Shown here in pieces: positions 21,241 through 33,419 of a stretch of 64,000 nucleotides of DNA (its first letter is position 1; the number at the start of each line of letters is the position of its first letter). The notes beneath the pieces are model-generated. The model was not told the DNA's origin. It saw only the letters and a list, made by a program, of their open reading frames with translations, and did no database searches. The translations under genes were made by a program, and so were the position numbers. Source of the stretch: Phylloscopus collybita (Eukaryota; Chordata; Aves; Passeriformes; Phylloscopidae). The DNA lies in the NCBI GenBank assembly GCA_027886175.1, contig JAJNNQ010000077.1, positions 4,402,001-4,466,000 of the forward strand, given 5' to 3'.

Positions 21241-21870
21241 AGATTGAAACACTGAAGTTTTTGAAAGTTTTAATGGGTCCCACAGAGAAACACAACTCAG
21301 AAAGTGTCCCCAGGTTCCATTTAGAGCAGAACACTGCAGACATTGAGCACAGGTGGGCACAAGCAAGGGAAAGGTGTCTCTGATGCTGAGCAAACCTGGA
21401 TGTGTTTCAGGAATGCAAAGGGCCAAGGCTTGAGCCCCAGCCCCTGCCAAGGCACATCCTGTCCCTCCCTCCTTGCTCAGGCCTCTTCCCAGGCCACTGG
21501 GATGTGGGGATGTGCAATGCCAAGGGCAGCACCATGGGGCAGCCCCTGCCAGGCTGCTGAGCAGGGACAAGGAGGCCATGAGGCCCTTGCAGGCCTGCAA
21601 GGGTCACTTGTCCCCTCCTGCTGGCTCAGGCCCAGGGCCAGCAGCCATGGCCCAAGTGCTGCAGGAGTTGGCTGTGTCAGGGCCTTGCAGCTGCTGCCCA
21701 TGCCTGTGCCCTGTGCAGCCCAGGCTGTCCTACGGTGTCCATGCCTTGTGCCTCTGTCCCTGCAGGCTGTCGTCACCCGCGGCTGCCCCACCTGGCTGGG
21801 CCCTTCCTTTGCTGACAGCTCTGCCTCCTGCCTGCCTCTGCTTGGGCATACACAGCCTTGGGCTGCTCCA
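21241..21870 (+). repeat. Block X, copy 2, truncated
   Basis: Follows copy 1 closely from the CCCATTAAAACTT-type end (inverted at 21262-21285) to the CACACAGCCTTGGGCTG word, then changes to unrelated sequence at about 21870. Confidence 0.75.
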
Positions 21871-22031
21871 GACTCCTTCTGGGGGATGTGTTGCACCAGA
21901 GCCCTGCCCTTGGAGAGAAATTCCCTTCTCCTGGTGTCCCATCTGGGCCTTCCCAGCTGGTCTGTGTGGCATTATTTCTTTCTCAGGAAGTTTCATACAA
22001 TGAAGGAAAGCTCCACCATCTCTGAATCCAC

Positions 22032-22330
22032 CCTTCAAGCCCAGTGGCCTGGGAAGAGGCCTGAGCAAGGAGGGAGGGACAGGATGTGCCTTGGCAGGGG
22101 CTGGGGCTCAGGCCTTGACCCTTTGCATTCCTGAAACACATCCAGGTTTGCTCAGCATCAGAGACACCTTTGCCTTGTTTGTGCCCACCTTTCATCGCTG
22201 CCTGCAGTGTTCTGCCCTAACTGGAGCCTGGGGACACTTTCTCAGTCCTGTCCCTCACCGGGACCCATTAAAACTTCACGAAACTTCAGTATTTCAATCT
22301 CACTTTGAGCTCTTGAGAAGTTTTTTGAAT
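22032..22330 (-). repeat. Block X, partial inverted copy 3
   Basis: Contains the reverse complement of the first 300 bases of copy 2, including the AAACACATCCAGGTTTGCTCAG word. With 21241-21870 it forms an inverted pair around about 160 bp of unrelated DNA. Confidence 0.75.
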
Positions 22331-22990
22331 TTCTGAAGTCTGTCTAATTGACCAGAGAAGAATTGAGAACTTTTTTTTCCCCCAGGGGCATGTCTTGTTT
22401 GGGTGTTTTGAAGAAATGTTTAGGAGTTTTTCTCACTGAATTCCTGAAATGAAGAGCTCAGGAAAGAAGAGGCCTATGGAAAAGTAAAATTCACCAGCAG
22501 CCTCCAAGGGGCTGAGGATCCATCCTCATCAGAGCAGCAATGGACAGAAATGGGCACAGCTTTCTGGCTGCCCCACCTTTCCCTTGTTTGTCTCCACTGG
22601 TCACCACTGCCTGACAGGGAGCCTGCTCTAACTGAAACCTGGGGACACTTTCTCAAGTTGTGTTTCTCTGTGGGACCCATTAAAACTTCAAGAAACTTCA
22701 GTGTTTCAATCTCACTTTGAGTTCTTGAGAAGTTTTTTGAACTTCTAAATTCTAATAAACCACAGAAGAATTGAAAACTTAAATTTTTTTTCCCAAGGGG
22801 CTTTTTTGTTAAGGTGTTTTCAACAAATGTTAGTGAGCAATTCTCACTGAATTCCTGAACTGGAGAGCTCAAGAAAGAAGAAGCCTCTGGAAAAGTAAAA
22901 TTCACCAGCAGCCTCCAAGAGGCTGAGGACCCATCCTCATCAGGGCAGCAAGGAACAGAAATGGGCACAGCTTTCTGGCTGCCCCAGCTC
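22200..22990. repeat. Tandem duplication, two units of about 413 bp
   Basis: CCCATTAAAACTTCA..AAACTTCAG recurs at about 22265 and 22678. GTAAAATTCACCAGCAGCC recurs at about 22484 and 22898. Both intervals are close to 413 bp. A diverged inverted copy of part of it is at about 46980-47200. Confidence 0.75.
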
Positions 22991-23605
22991 TGGGATGGGC
23001 CCTGGGCCTGCAGCAGGAGCAGCTCTGCAGGGCCCCAAGGCCGCGGCTGTTGTGCTGGCCTGGGCAGATGGGATGGCAGCAGGGGCTGCAGAGCTCTCAG
23101 GAGCTGAGGGAGAGGGCAGCAGGGCACCCAGGGAGCCTGGTTTTGCCTTGTGCCAGCACCTTGGCCATGGCTGGGGCTGAGCCCTGTGGGAGCTGCAGCT
23201 GCTGCTGTGCCCTTGCCAGGGGCTGAGGCCGTGGGGCCCCTGGCCCAGAGCAGCCTGGCCTGAGCAGAGCTGTGGGGCCAGAGGCGGCTGGGCTGTGCTG
23301 GGGAGAGGCCCTTGGTGCTGCAGAGAGCTCAGGGCAGCTGGCAGAGCTTGCAGGGAGCTGGGCTGGGCTGAGAGAGCCTGGCACAGACACCATCAGTGTC
23401 CATCTCAGCCTGGGTGACCCTGCAGGGGCAGGACTCAGCCCAGGCCTTGTGGGGCAGGGCCAGTGCCCGTGGAAGGCATTGAAAACAGGCAAGCAGCCCA
23501 GAGAGGAGGCTGCTCTGTGCCCTTCGTGTCACAGACAGAGCAGGGAGGGGACCAAGGACATTTGTCAGCCCTGCCAACCTCTGTGTCCAGGCATTGGCAG
23601 CCCTG
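22991..23605. other. GC-rich stretch, no gene supported
   Basis: CTG/CAG-rich sequence open on both strands in short frames. It resembles the composition of the receptor flanks but I could not align it to a particular block. Confidence 0.4.
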
Positions 23606-24060
23606 GCTAGAAGACTGATATGAATAATATTTTTTTAGCTGAAAATAGTATTTCATGCATAATACACAATGAGAAAAAGAGGACACATATGATCAGAAGA
23701 GCATCTGAGTTTTTCAGAGGATGAGAGACTCACTGATGTTTTAGCAGTCAAACCTGTTCAATCCTTTCCTCAGGGCTTCCTTCAAATGAGAGGTGACCAC
23801 CAGAGGCCAAGGCCAGCCAGAGCTCTCTGTCCTGGCAGCTTTTGTCTGGGAGAACCCTTGCATTGAGGGAATTTTTCAGGAGGAGTATCAATTTTGGCCA
23901 TGGGCACCTGTAAAAAACAGATAGTTCTTTTCCACAGGAAGGAAAACACAGAGCCCCTCAGCTCTCCAGGGGCTGATGAGAGGCAGCCATCAGCATTCCA
24001 AGATCAGCTGAGCCTGTCAGGTGGCCCCTGGAAGTCCAAACCAGCCAGATCTGTTCCATC
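23606..24060 (+). repeat. Block Y, copy adjoining array M3
   Basis: Matches 30771-31200 closely, from TTTTTTAGCTGAAAATAGTAT through GATCAGAAGAGCATCTGAG to CATGAGGCCCAGCAGGG. It is the sequence that always marks the end of a 37-bp array opposite block X. Confidence 0.75.
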
Positions 24061-26000
24061 TGCCCTTGGTTCCATGAGGCCCAGCAGGGTCACAGTGCTC
24101 CTTTGGTTGTGTGGAGCACCAGAGTGTCACCATGGCCTCAACAATTCCATGGGGCCTTGCAATGTCACAGTGGTCTCCATGGATCCACGGTGCCCTGCAG
24201 GATCACAATGGCCCTGTGGTTCCACAAGACCACAGAGTGTCACAGTGGCCCCTTTGGTTCTGTTGGGCTCCTCAGGACCACAATGGCCCCTTGGCTGCAT
24301 GAGGCCCAGCTCTGTCACACTGGCCTCTTGATGCCATTGGGCCCTGTAGCATCCCAGTTGCCCCCCGCCCTTGCTTCCATGGGGCCTTGCGGTGCCACAG
24401 GGATCTCCTTGGTACTGCAGTATCACAACTGACCCTTGGTTCAATGAAGCCTCGAGGTGTCACAATGGTCTGCAGCATTCCATGAGGCCCCACAATGTCA
24501 CAATGGACCTTTCCTTCTGTGAGTCCCACATTGTTCCATGAAACCTCAGTTCCATGGGGCCCTGCAGTGTCACATTTGTCTCCTTGGTTCAATGGTGCCA
24601 CACAAGGCCACAACTGCCCTTTGGCCCAACAGGACCTCATAGTGTCACAATGGACTCCAGCATTCCAGGAGGTCTTGCAATATCACAATGGGCTCCTTGG
24701 TTCCATGGGGATGCAAAGTGCCACAATGGCCCTTTGGTTTCACAAGGCCTCCAAGTGTAAAAGTGGCCTCTGTGGTTTCATGTGGCCATGCTGTGTCACA
24801 ATGGATTTGTGGTTCCATGATGCCCCATAGTGCCACAATGGTCTCCTTGGTTCTACACTATAAGATTCCCCCCTTGGTCCCTTGGAGCCCCAGAGTGTCA
24901 CTGTTGTGCCCTTGGTCCCATGAGGCCCTGCAGTGCCACAATGGTGCTTTGGTTCCACAAGGCCCCATGTGTCATAATGGTCTCCATGGTTCCATGAGGC
25001 CCTGCTGTGTCACAAGGACCTCCTTGGTTGATGATGCCCTGTAGTGTCGCAAAGCTCTCCTTGGTTCCATGGGGTCAGTATGGCCCCTTTACCCCATGGA
25101 CCCCCACAGTGTCACTGTGGTCCCCTGGATTCCATCAGGCCCTGCTGTGCTGCAATGGCCCCTTGGTTATACAAGGCCCTGCAGTGTCATAATGGCCCCT
25201 TGGTTCCAGTGGGTTCCCAAGGGTCACAATGGTCTCCAGTATTCCACGAGGCCCCACAATATCCCAATGGACCCTTGGTTCCAAGGGGACCCGCAGTGTC
25301 ACAAGGCTGCCTTGGTTTGACGAAGCCCTGCAGTGTGGTAGTGGCCCATTGGTTCCATGAGGCAAAACAGAATCAGAGTGGTCCCTTTGTTCCATGGAGT
25401 ACCACAGTTTCACTTTGGTCCCCTTGGTTCCACAGGGCCCCACAGCATCACAATGGACCTTTGGTTCCATCAGGTTCCTCATTGTCTCAATGGCCCCTTG
25501 GCTCCATGTGGCCGTGCTGTGTCACAGTGGCAGGTGGTTCCATGACGCCCCACAGTGTCCAAATGGTCTCCTTGGTTCTGTGAAGCTCTACAGAGCCACA
25601 GTGCACCCTTGGTTCCATGAGGCCTTGCTGTGTCACAAGGAACATTTGGTTCCTTGAGCTTTCGCACTGTCAGCAATGGTCTGAGTTCTGCAGTGTCACC
25701 ATGGATCCTTTGTTCCATGAGGTTCCATAGCAGACCATGATCCCCTTGATTCCAGAAGGTTCTGCAGTGTTAAAATAGACCATTGGTTCCATGCAGCCTC
25801 ACACCTTCACAATGATCCCATGAGCTTCCATACTGCCAGCAATGGTCTCCTTGGTTCCATGAGGCCCTGCTCTGATACAATGGACCTTTGGTTCCACAGG
25901 GTTCTACTGCATCACAATGGACCCTTTGTTCCATGAGGTTCCAAGGTGTCACAGCTGACTCCTTGATTCTGTGAGCCTCTGCTGTCACCAAATGTCCAAA
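24061..26000 (-). repeat. 37-bp minisatellite array M3, inverted
   Basis: Reverse-strand version of M2. Units read TTGGTTCCATGAGGCCCTG and CAGTGTCACAATGGCCC in the plus direction. It carries the empty site of the M2 LTR near 25030. Confidence 0.9.
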
Positions 26001-26009
26001 ATATGAGCA

Positions 26010-27165
26010 TAACACTCCTTAAAACTAATTTGGTGTTTAAGAGGGCATCACTTATTCATGCCTGAGGTCCACCATGGGATAACTCCTAACCTTATGTGGA
26101 TGTGTAATTCTACAAGTGTATTGCTTATATACAGTCACTGAATGTGTATTACAATTTACCCCTTTCCATAAAACCCACCCCAAGTTCCCAGATTCACTCC
26201 CTGTTTTCTCTATCACTGCACTCTTGAGCCAGATGTCTTCTTCTCTTCCAACCATCCATGCTGGGAAAGCAGGCCCTGCATGCCTTGTTCCTGTGCTAGA
26301 AGTTCACAGGCAGGGTAAAAATGGAATGAACCCTTTTGGTATCCAGCCCAAGGCTGTGTGTGCCCAGGCAGAGGCAGGCAGGACGCAGAGCTGTCAGCAA
26401 AGGAAGGGCCCAGCCAGGTGGGGCAGCCGCGGGTGACGACAGCCTGCAGGGACAGAGGCACAGGGCATGGACACCGTAGGACAGCCTGGGCTGCACAGGC
26501 CACAGGGATGGGCAGCAGCTGCAAGGCCCTGACACAGCCAACTACTGCAGCACTTGGGCCATGGCTGCTGGCCCTGGGCCTGAGCCAGCAGGAGGGGACA
26601 AGTGACCCTTGCAGGCCTGCAAGGGCCTCATGGCCTCCTTGTCCCTGCTCAGCAGCCTGGCAGGGGCTGCCCCATGGTGCTGCCCTTGGCATTGCACATC
26701 CCCACATGCCAGTGGCCTGGGAAGAGGCCTGAGCAAGGAGGGAGGGACAGGATGTGCCTTGGCAGGGTCTGAGGCTCTGGCCTTGGCCCTTTGCATTGCT
26801 TAAACACATCCAGGTTTGCTCAGCATCAGAGACACCTTTGCCTTGTTTGTGCCCACCTGTCCTCACTGCCTGCAGTGTTCTGCTCTATCTGGAACCTGAG
26901 GACACTTTCTCACTTGTGTTTCTCTGTGAGAACCATTAAAACTTCAAGAAACTTTCGAGTTTCAATCTCACTTAAAGTTCTTGAGAAGTTTTTTGAACAC
27001 ACTCTCCGGTACTGACTCTGCTGTAAACAACACCAAATCCACAGCAGGTTCATTAAAGTCCTTGTGCTGTGTCTGGGGGCTCAGCTGCCCCAGGTTCCTG
27101 GCACAGAGGCAGCTCCTGGCAACCAAGAAATTTTCAAGAAGACATTTCTCCTGAGGAGAAATCCT
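26010..27165 (-). repeat. Block X, copy 4, inverted
   Basis: Reverse complement of 17345-18530, including the AT-rich edge at 26010-26210 and the CATTTCTCCTGAGGAGAAAT edge at about 27144. Together with M3 it forms the right arm of a palindrome whose left arm is 17345-21115. Confidence 0.8.
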
Positions 27166-27690
27166 CCTTCAGATGGGGCACCTTTGGCATTTGAAAGGTA
27201 GACTCAGAGTGAAAGTTTACAGTGGCATAACAACCTTCTCTGTACCTTTCTCATTAATTCCTAACCCTCTCTTTGTTGTTTGTTTTGGTTTAGTTTTGCT
27301 CTTAACAGTATAGAACATCATTCTCCTACATGGAATATTAGCTTTTGCACTTATGCCTATTGATATCCATGCCTATGGAACGTTTGCCTATGGAATAATA
27401 ACTTTTGAATACAATAGGTATGTTTCACCAGCAAATAAACACATTGAACTGAATAATAGAGCGAATCTGTCCCAAGTTCCCACTGCTGCCTTAGCAAATT
27501 CTCTTGTTCCTTTTTCAGTTTGTTTTGCTTTTGTCTTCTGCAATTTCAATTCTTTTGTCTACTGAAGCAACATCTCTGCTTGCTTTTTCTCTCCCTCATG
27601 TCGTGGTCTTTTCAACACTTCCCCTCATGCAGTTCTAACCTTGTTTTCATAACGTTTCTTCTCTTTGAGTTTGGTCATCTGCTGCCTTTT
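27166..27690. other. AT-rich stretch, nothing recognised
   Basis: Low-GC sequence without a supported ORF, RNA gene or repeat match inside the window. Confidence 0.4.
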
Positions 27691-27850
27691 TTGTGGGTTT
27701 TTTTTGTTTTTTTTTTTTGTTTTTTTTGTTTTTTTTTTTTTTTTTTGTTTTGTTTTTTTTTTTTTTTTTTGTTTTTTGTTTTCTTTTTTGGTGGTTTTTT
27801 TGGTTTTTTTTTTTTTTTGTTTTTCTGGGGTTTTTTTGGGGTTTTTTTGC
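27691..27850. repeat. T-rich low-complexity tract
   Basis: Some 160 bases of T-runs up to about 18 long, broken by single or paired G. A frame through it reads as poly-Phe and is not a gene. It is an assembly-risk site. Confidence 0.9.
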
Positions 27851-27879
27851 GTTAGTTGGTAACTCCAAGCTTTTCGTAC

Positions 27880-28255
27880 CGTCCTTTTTTGCAGCTCTGA
27901 CTCTGCCTCTCAGAGCTCTGCCACCACTTCCAGCTACGCCGTGCTCCCGCCAACACTGGCACGTGCCGCCCCAGGATCCCGCACCCTGCAGCCGGACCTT
28001 GGGGTCGGTGTCCCATAAGTCATCCAGACTCTTGGGCTCTCAGGTCTGCCTACATTGCTTTTAGGCTCTCAGGTCCTCCTGGCTGCAACTCATCCGGATT
28101 TTTAGGCTCTGAGGTCAGCCTGTTTTGCTCTCAGGTCAATTTGGCTCAGTTCTTCAGGCTCTTGGTCTGCCTGGCTCAGTTGGGCTGGGCTCCACCGTCT
28201 CACTGCTCTTAGGTCTGTACTCATCTGCCAGGATCACATTGGGGTCACCATTCAT
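27880..28255 (-). mobile_element. ERV leader with tRNA-Trp-like primer-binding site
   Basis: On the minus strand the sequence after the LTR reads TGGTGACCCC and continues AATGTGATCC (plus 28231-28250). This closely resembles the tRNA-Trp primer-binding site known from alpharetroviruses. Downstream, the leader repeats GACCTGAGAGCC-type words, then loses similarity at the T-rich tract. No gag follows. Confidence 0.65.
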
Positions 28256-28704
28256 TGTTGCCCGGTCCTTGTGAGGGGCACCAGTTGACAGTGGAGTCAT
28301 GACTGATGCAGGTGTCAGTTCCTTATTACGTAAAAACACTCACACCTTTCTCTCTGTAGCCAACCCACAGGCAGTTCTATGCAGCCTTCTGACTCCTCTC
28401 TTTCTGCAGGACCAGCTCTTTCCTGTCCACTGCATGACCACCTGACCCTGTCTGACCCTCACACACCTGCTTGATGCTTCTTCCTCACAGCACAGCCTTC
28501 AGACTCCAACTGACTCTCAACCAGCCAACCCACTGTTTTATAACATTCATTCTCTGTAGACATAGCTCTGATCTATTAAGGGCAAGGCCGTCCCCACTCT
28601 TGGTAATTAGTACAGCTGCAGTTTATCAGTGGTGAGATTGCCTTCAGCACTGTCTCTATTCTCTTTACAAACTGCCCTCCCACACCAAGGAGAATCTGTG
28701 TACA
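28256..28704 (-). mobile_element. ERV 5' LTR, minus strand
   Basis: Bounded by TGTACACAG and GGGCAACA on the minus strand. A TATAAAA box lies at plus 28536-28542, and the primer-binding site follows five bases after the LTR end. Only this LTR and a leader remain. The 5' terminus abuts array M4. Confidence 0.65.
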
Positions 28705-29790
28705 GTACAGAACCTGATGGAACCAAGGGGCCATTGTGGCACAGCAGGGCCTTGTGGAACCAAAGAGACCACGGTGACACTACAGAACCTCATGGAACTA
28801 CGGGTCCATTGTTCCACAGCAGGGCCACAGAACCAAGGAGTCCATTGTGACACTACAGAACCTCCTGGGATCAAGGTGTCCATGTGACACCACTGAACCT
28901 CATGGAACAAAGGGTCCCTTGTGACACTGCAGAACCAAGGAGAATGTTGTTGGCAGTATGAAAGCTCATGGAACCAAAAGTCCATTGTGACACTGCGGGG
29001 CCTTGTAGAACCAAGGGGCCATTGTAGAACAGCAGGGCCTGATGGAATCAAGGGGATCATGGCGACACTGTGGGGCTCCATGGGACCATGAGGACGTTTG
29101 GACTTTGTGAAACTTAGAGTTCCACAGAGTCAGTTACACTGATATTTACACTATCGGGCATCATGGAACCAAAGAGGCCATTATGAACCGACAGGAGAAC
29201 CCCCTGAGATGGTTACGACGCTTCAAGGCCTTGTGACACCAAAGGGCCCTTGTGGAACTGCAGGGCCTCGTGGAACCAATGAGACCATTGTGACATCCTA
29301 TGGCTTCAAAGGAGCAAGGGGCCATTGTGACATTCTGGGACCTTGTAGAACTGAGGGGCCATTGTACAATATAGGCCTCCATGGAACTAAGAACTCGTGT
29401 AACAGTGAGGGGTCCAATGGAATCAAGGAGCCATTCCGTACTTCAGGGCCTCATGGAACCCAGGTGCCCCTGTGACACTTCAGGGCCTCACGGAATCCTG
29501 GGGATCATTGTGGCACTTTGAGGCCTCGTTGAATCCACAGGCTCTTCAGGGCCTTGAGGAACCAAGGAGACATTGTGACACCACAGGGCCTCACAGAACC
29601 AAGGCCACCACTGTGACACTGCCAGATCTCATGGGAGCAAGGGGCCATTGTGACTCTCTGGAGGCAAGGAGACCACTGTGATATTGTTGGGCCTCATGGA
29701 AACAGAGATCATTTGTTATACGATGGGACCTCATGGAACCATGGGGAAATTGTGATGCTGCAGGGCCCCAAGGATCCAAGAACATGAAAA
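28705..29790 (+). repeat. 37-bp minisatellite array M4
   Basis: About 1.1 kb of the 37-bp family in the same direction as M2. The units are more diverged than in M2 or M9. It is bounded by the ERV LTR on one side and block Y on the other. Confidence 0.85.
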
Positions 29791-30260
29791 AGGTCTGGCT
29801 GGCTTGGCCTCTGGGGGCTGTCTGACTGGTCCAGCTGACCTTGGCATGTTGAGGGCTGCTTCTTATCTTTCCTTGAATCCCTGGAGTTCTGTGCTTTCCT
29901 TCCTGTGACAAAGAACTGTCCTTCTCCTCCAGGTGCCCATGGCCAAACTGGGGATTCTACCTCCAAATTTGATTCTATCTAAGGATTGTTCCCATATGAA
30001 ACCTGGCAGGACAGACAGCTCTGGCTGTCCTTGGCGTCTTGAGGGCCACTTCTCCTCTGCCTTCAAAACACTGGGGGGCCATGCTTCTCTTCCCATGGAA
30101 GAAATCATCTTTCACATCCAGGTGTCCATGGCCACAACTGGGAATCTGTCTCCATAATTCCAGACATCCAAGGATAGCTGCCAGACAAAAATTGCCAGGA
30201 CAGTCTCGGTTCCTTTGGCCACCTGAGAGCCAGCTCTCATCTGCCTCCCTCCAACTCCTC
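29791..30260 (-). repeat. Block Y, about two monomers of 165-215 bp
   Basis: GGCAGGACAGACAGCTCTGGC recurs as GCCAGGACAGTCTCGG after about 180 bases, showing internal tandem structure; GTGCCCATGGCCA and GTGTCCATGGCCA recur likewise. Matches 63481-64000 in the same direction. Confidence 0.7.
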
Positions 30261-30284
30261 TCCATTCCTGGATCGGCAGGTTCA

Positions 30285-30580
30285 ACATAGGCCCTCCCCG
30301 GGTGGGCTCACTCACCAGCTGTGACAAAAAGTTGTCCTCCATACACTCCAAAACCTTCCTGGACTGCCTCTTTTCTGCTGTATTCATTTCCCAGCAGATG
30401 GCTGGTAGGTTAAAGTCACCTCCAAGAACAAGGGCTGGTGGTCCTGAAACATTCTCCAGCTGCTCATAGAATAAGCTGTCCACCTCTTCTTCCTGGCTGG
30501 GTGGATGATAACAGACTCCCAGTAGGACGTCAGCCTTGTTGGCCTTCCAACTGGGAGGATTGATTGATTGATCCATAGGA
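30285..30580 (-). mobile_element. CR1 LINE fragment, endonuclease domain
   Basis: The minus strand encodes LLGVCYHPPSQEEEVDSLFY, followed by the catalytic-loop GGDFNLPAICW and DNFLSQLVSEPTRGG. These are the apurinic-endonuclease motifs of the 5' part of CR1 ORF2. The piece lies far from the 3'-end CR1 fragments, so it is a separate relic. It sits between two opposed block Y copies. Confidence 0.85.
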
Positions 30581-30770
30581 TCAACTGCCTATGGATTCTT
30601 ACCCATAGGCTTTCAACTCCATTAATTTCAATATAATCTCCCAGAGGACATGGGACAGATGGGAGCAGAGACAGAAATTCCTGCTGGATTTTTCATTGTG
30701 TTTTCTTATCCTGGTGACCTGGATCCATATGCAGAGGAGGTGTTTTGTGTCAGATAACACTGGTAGAGTT

Positions 30771-31770
30771 ACGAGAATTTATTTTTTAGCTTAAAACAGT
30801 ATATCCTGCATAACAATGAGAAAAAAAAAGACACATATGATCAGAAGAGCATCTGAGTTTTTCAGAGGATGAAAGACTCATTGAAGTTCCAGTAGTTAAA
30901 CCAGTTCAAATCCTTTCCTCAGGACTTCCTTGAGATAAGAGGTGACCAGCAAAGGCCAAGGCCAGCCAGAGCTCTCTGTCCCGGCAGCCTTTCTCTGGAA
31001 AAACCCTTGCATAGGAGGAATATCAATTTTGGCCATGGGCACCTGGAAAGATGGATGGCTCTTTTCCATAGGAAGAAAAGCACAGAGTCGCTCAGTCCTT
31101 CAGGGACTGATGAGAGGCAGCCCTCATCATTCCATGATCAGCTGGACCTGTCAGGTGGTCCCTGGGAGGCCAAACCAGCCAGACCTGTTCCATCTTCCCT
31201 TGTTTCCATGAGGCTCAGCAGGGTCACAGTGGCCCCCGGGTTCCATGGGGCCCCACGGTGTCACCCTGGTCTCCACAGTAAGGAAAGCACAGAGCCCCAG
31301 TGTTTCAGGGGCTGATGAACAGCAGCCACCAGAGGCCAAGGCCAGCCAGAGCTGTCTGTCCTGGCAGCTTTCATCTGGGAGCAATATGATAAACATCTTG
31401 GATTCCGTGTCCCGGATATATGGAATTTTGGGGGCACAGTCCCTCTTTAAGACATGAGTGCCTGCATGAGAATGCCAGTTCTTTCTCATAGCAGGGAAAG
31501 CACAGAGACCCAGGATTTCCAGGTCCAATTAGACGTGATCACCAGAGGCCAAGGTGAGCCAGGCCTGTCTGTCCTGGCAGCTTTAGTCTGGGAGAAACCC
31601 TTACATACAGTGAATTTTGGAGGAGTACCAATTTTGGCCATGGGTGCCTGGGCAGGAGGGATGGATCTTTTCCATAGGAAGGAAAGCCCAGAGCCCCAGG
31701 GTTTCAGAGGCACATGAGAAGAGAGCCTCAACATGCAGATGTCAATTCAGCCAGTCCCAGCCAAGCAGAC
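30771..31770 (+). repeat. Block Y, long copy with several monomers
   Basis: AGGCCAAGG..AGCCAG, CTGTCTGTCCTGGCAGC and ATTTTGGCCATGGG words recur at spacings of roughly 180-230 bases across this kilobase. The first 430 bases match 23606-24060. It is followed by inverted array M5. Confidence 0.75.
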
Positions 31771-33400
31771 CTGTTACCTGTCCCCTTGTTTCCATGGGGC
31801 CCCACAGTGTCACAATGATCCCTTGTTTCCATGAAGCCTTCCAGGGCCAAAATGGTTTCCTTGGTTCCATGGAATGGAACAATGCACAATGAACAATGCA
31901 CAACTGCACAATGACAGAGTGGCCTCTTGGTTCCATGAGGCCTCAGAGTGTCACAACGGTCTCCATGATCCCAGATAGTCCTGCAGTGTCACAGTGGTCC
32001 CTTGGTTCTGTTGGGCTCCTCAGGATCACAGTGGCCCCTTGGCTGCATGAGGCCCAGCTGTGTCACACTCGCCCCTTCCTTTCATTGGGCCCCGTAGGGT
32101 CACAATTGTCCCCCCTTGCTTCCATGAGGCCTTCAGTGTCACAGGGATCTCCTTGGTACTGCAGTATCAAAATGGACCCTTGGTTCAATGAGGCCCTGCA
32201 GTGTCACAATGGACCTTTGATTCCATGGGGTCTCGCCCTGTTCCATGAGTCCTTAGTTCCATGGGGCCCTGCAGTGTCACAATGGACGCCTTGGTTCAAT
32301 GGTGCCACACAGGGCCACAATTGTCCTTTGGTTCCATTGACCCCCACCGTGTCACTATGGACCCCTTGGCTCCACAAGGCTCTGAAGTGCCACAATGGCC
32401 CTTTGGTTTCCCAGGGCCTCAAGGTGTACAAATGACCCCCAGGGTTTCATGAGGCCCTGCTGTGTCTCAAGGGACCTTTGGTTCCATGATGCCCCATAGT
32501 GTCACAATGATATCCTTGGTTCCACGGTGTCAGAATGGACCCTTCATCCCATTGAGACCCACACTGTTCACTGCAGCTCCCTTGATTCCCTGAGGCCTTT
32601 CTATTCTCTAATGGCCCCTTGGATCCAGTGGGTCCCAAAGTGTCAGAATAGTTTCCATTGTCCCATGAGGCCCTGCAATGTCACTGTGGTCTCCTTGGTT
32701 CCACAGAGCCCACAGTGGTACAATGGACTCTTGGTTCCATGAGGTTCCAGAGTCACATTGGCTCCTTGTCTCCATGAGGCCAAGCTGTTTGATAATGGCT
32801 CGTGGTTCCATGAGGCCACACAGAGTTGCAATGGCCCTTTCGTTCCATGAGACCTTGCTGTGTCACAATGGAGTTCTGGTTCCATGAGCTTTCCCACTGC
32901 CAAAAACAGTCTCCTTGGTTCTGCAGTGTCACCATGGACCCTTGGTTCCAGGAGGTTCCCTGGTAGACCATGGTCACTTTGGTTCTGTGAGGTTCAGCAG
33001 TGTCACAATGGCCTCCTTGGTTCTACAAGGCCTTGCTGGGTCAGATTGGCACCTTTGGTTCCACAAGGCCCCACAGTGTCACCATGGTCTCCTTGGATCT
33101 GCATTGTCATGATGGACCTTCCATTCCCTGCAGCCCTGGTGTGTCACAGTGGCCCCTTGGTTCCATGAGTTACTGGACTACCAACAATGGTTCCCTTGCT
33201 CAAACAAGGCCTTGCTATGTCATAATGGACTCTTGGTTCCATGAGGTTCCATAGTGTCCCAATGGTCTCCTTGGATCTGAAGTATCACAATGGACCATTG
33301 GTTCCATGTGGCCCTGCTGTGTCACAAAGGCTTTTGGTTCCATGAGGTTCCAAGGTGTCACAGCTGAATCCTTCATTCTGTGAGGCCGCACTGTCACCAA
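31771..33400 (-). repeat. 37-bp minisatellite array M5, inverted
   Basis: About 1.6 kb in the reverse direction. It mirrors M4 across about 30.6 kb. A short insertion of AATGCACAATGAACAATG-type sequence occurs at 31880-31910. Confidence 0.88.
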
Positions 33401-33419
33401 ATCCCTAAAATTTCAGAAT

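Noticed and set aside
27520..27868. Phe-rich 111-codon frame as a membrane protein
   Set aside because: It is a T-rich low-complexity tract.
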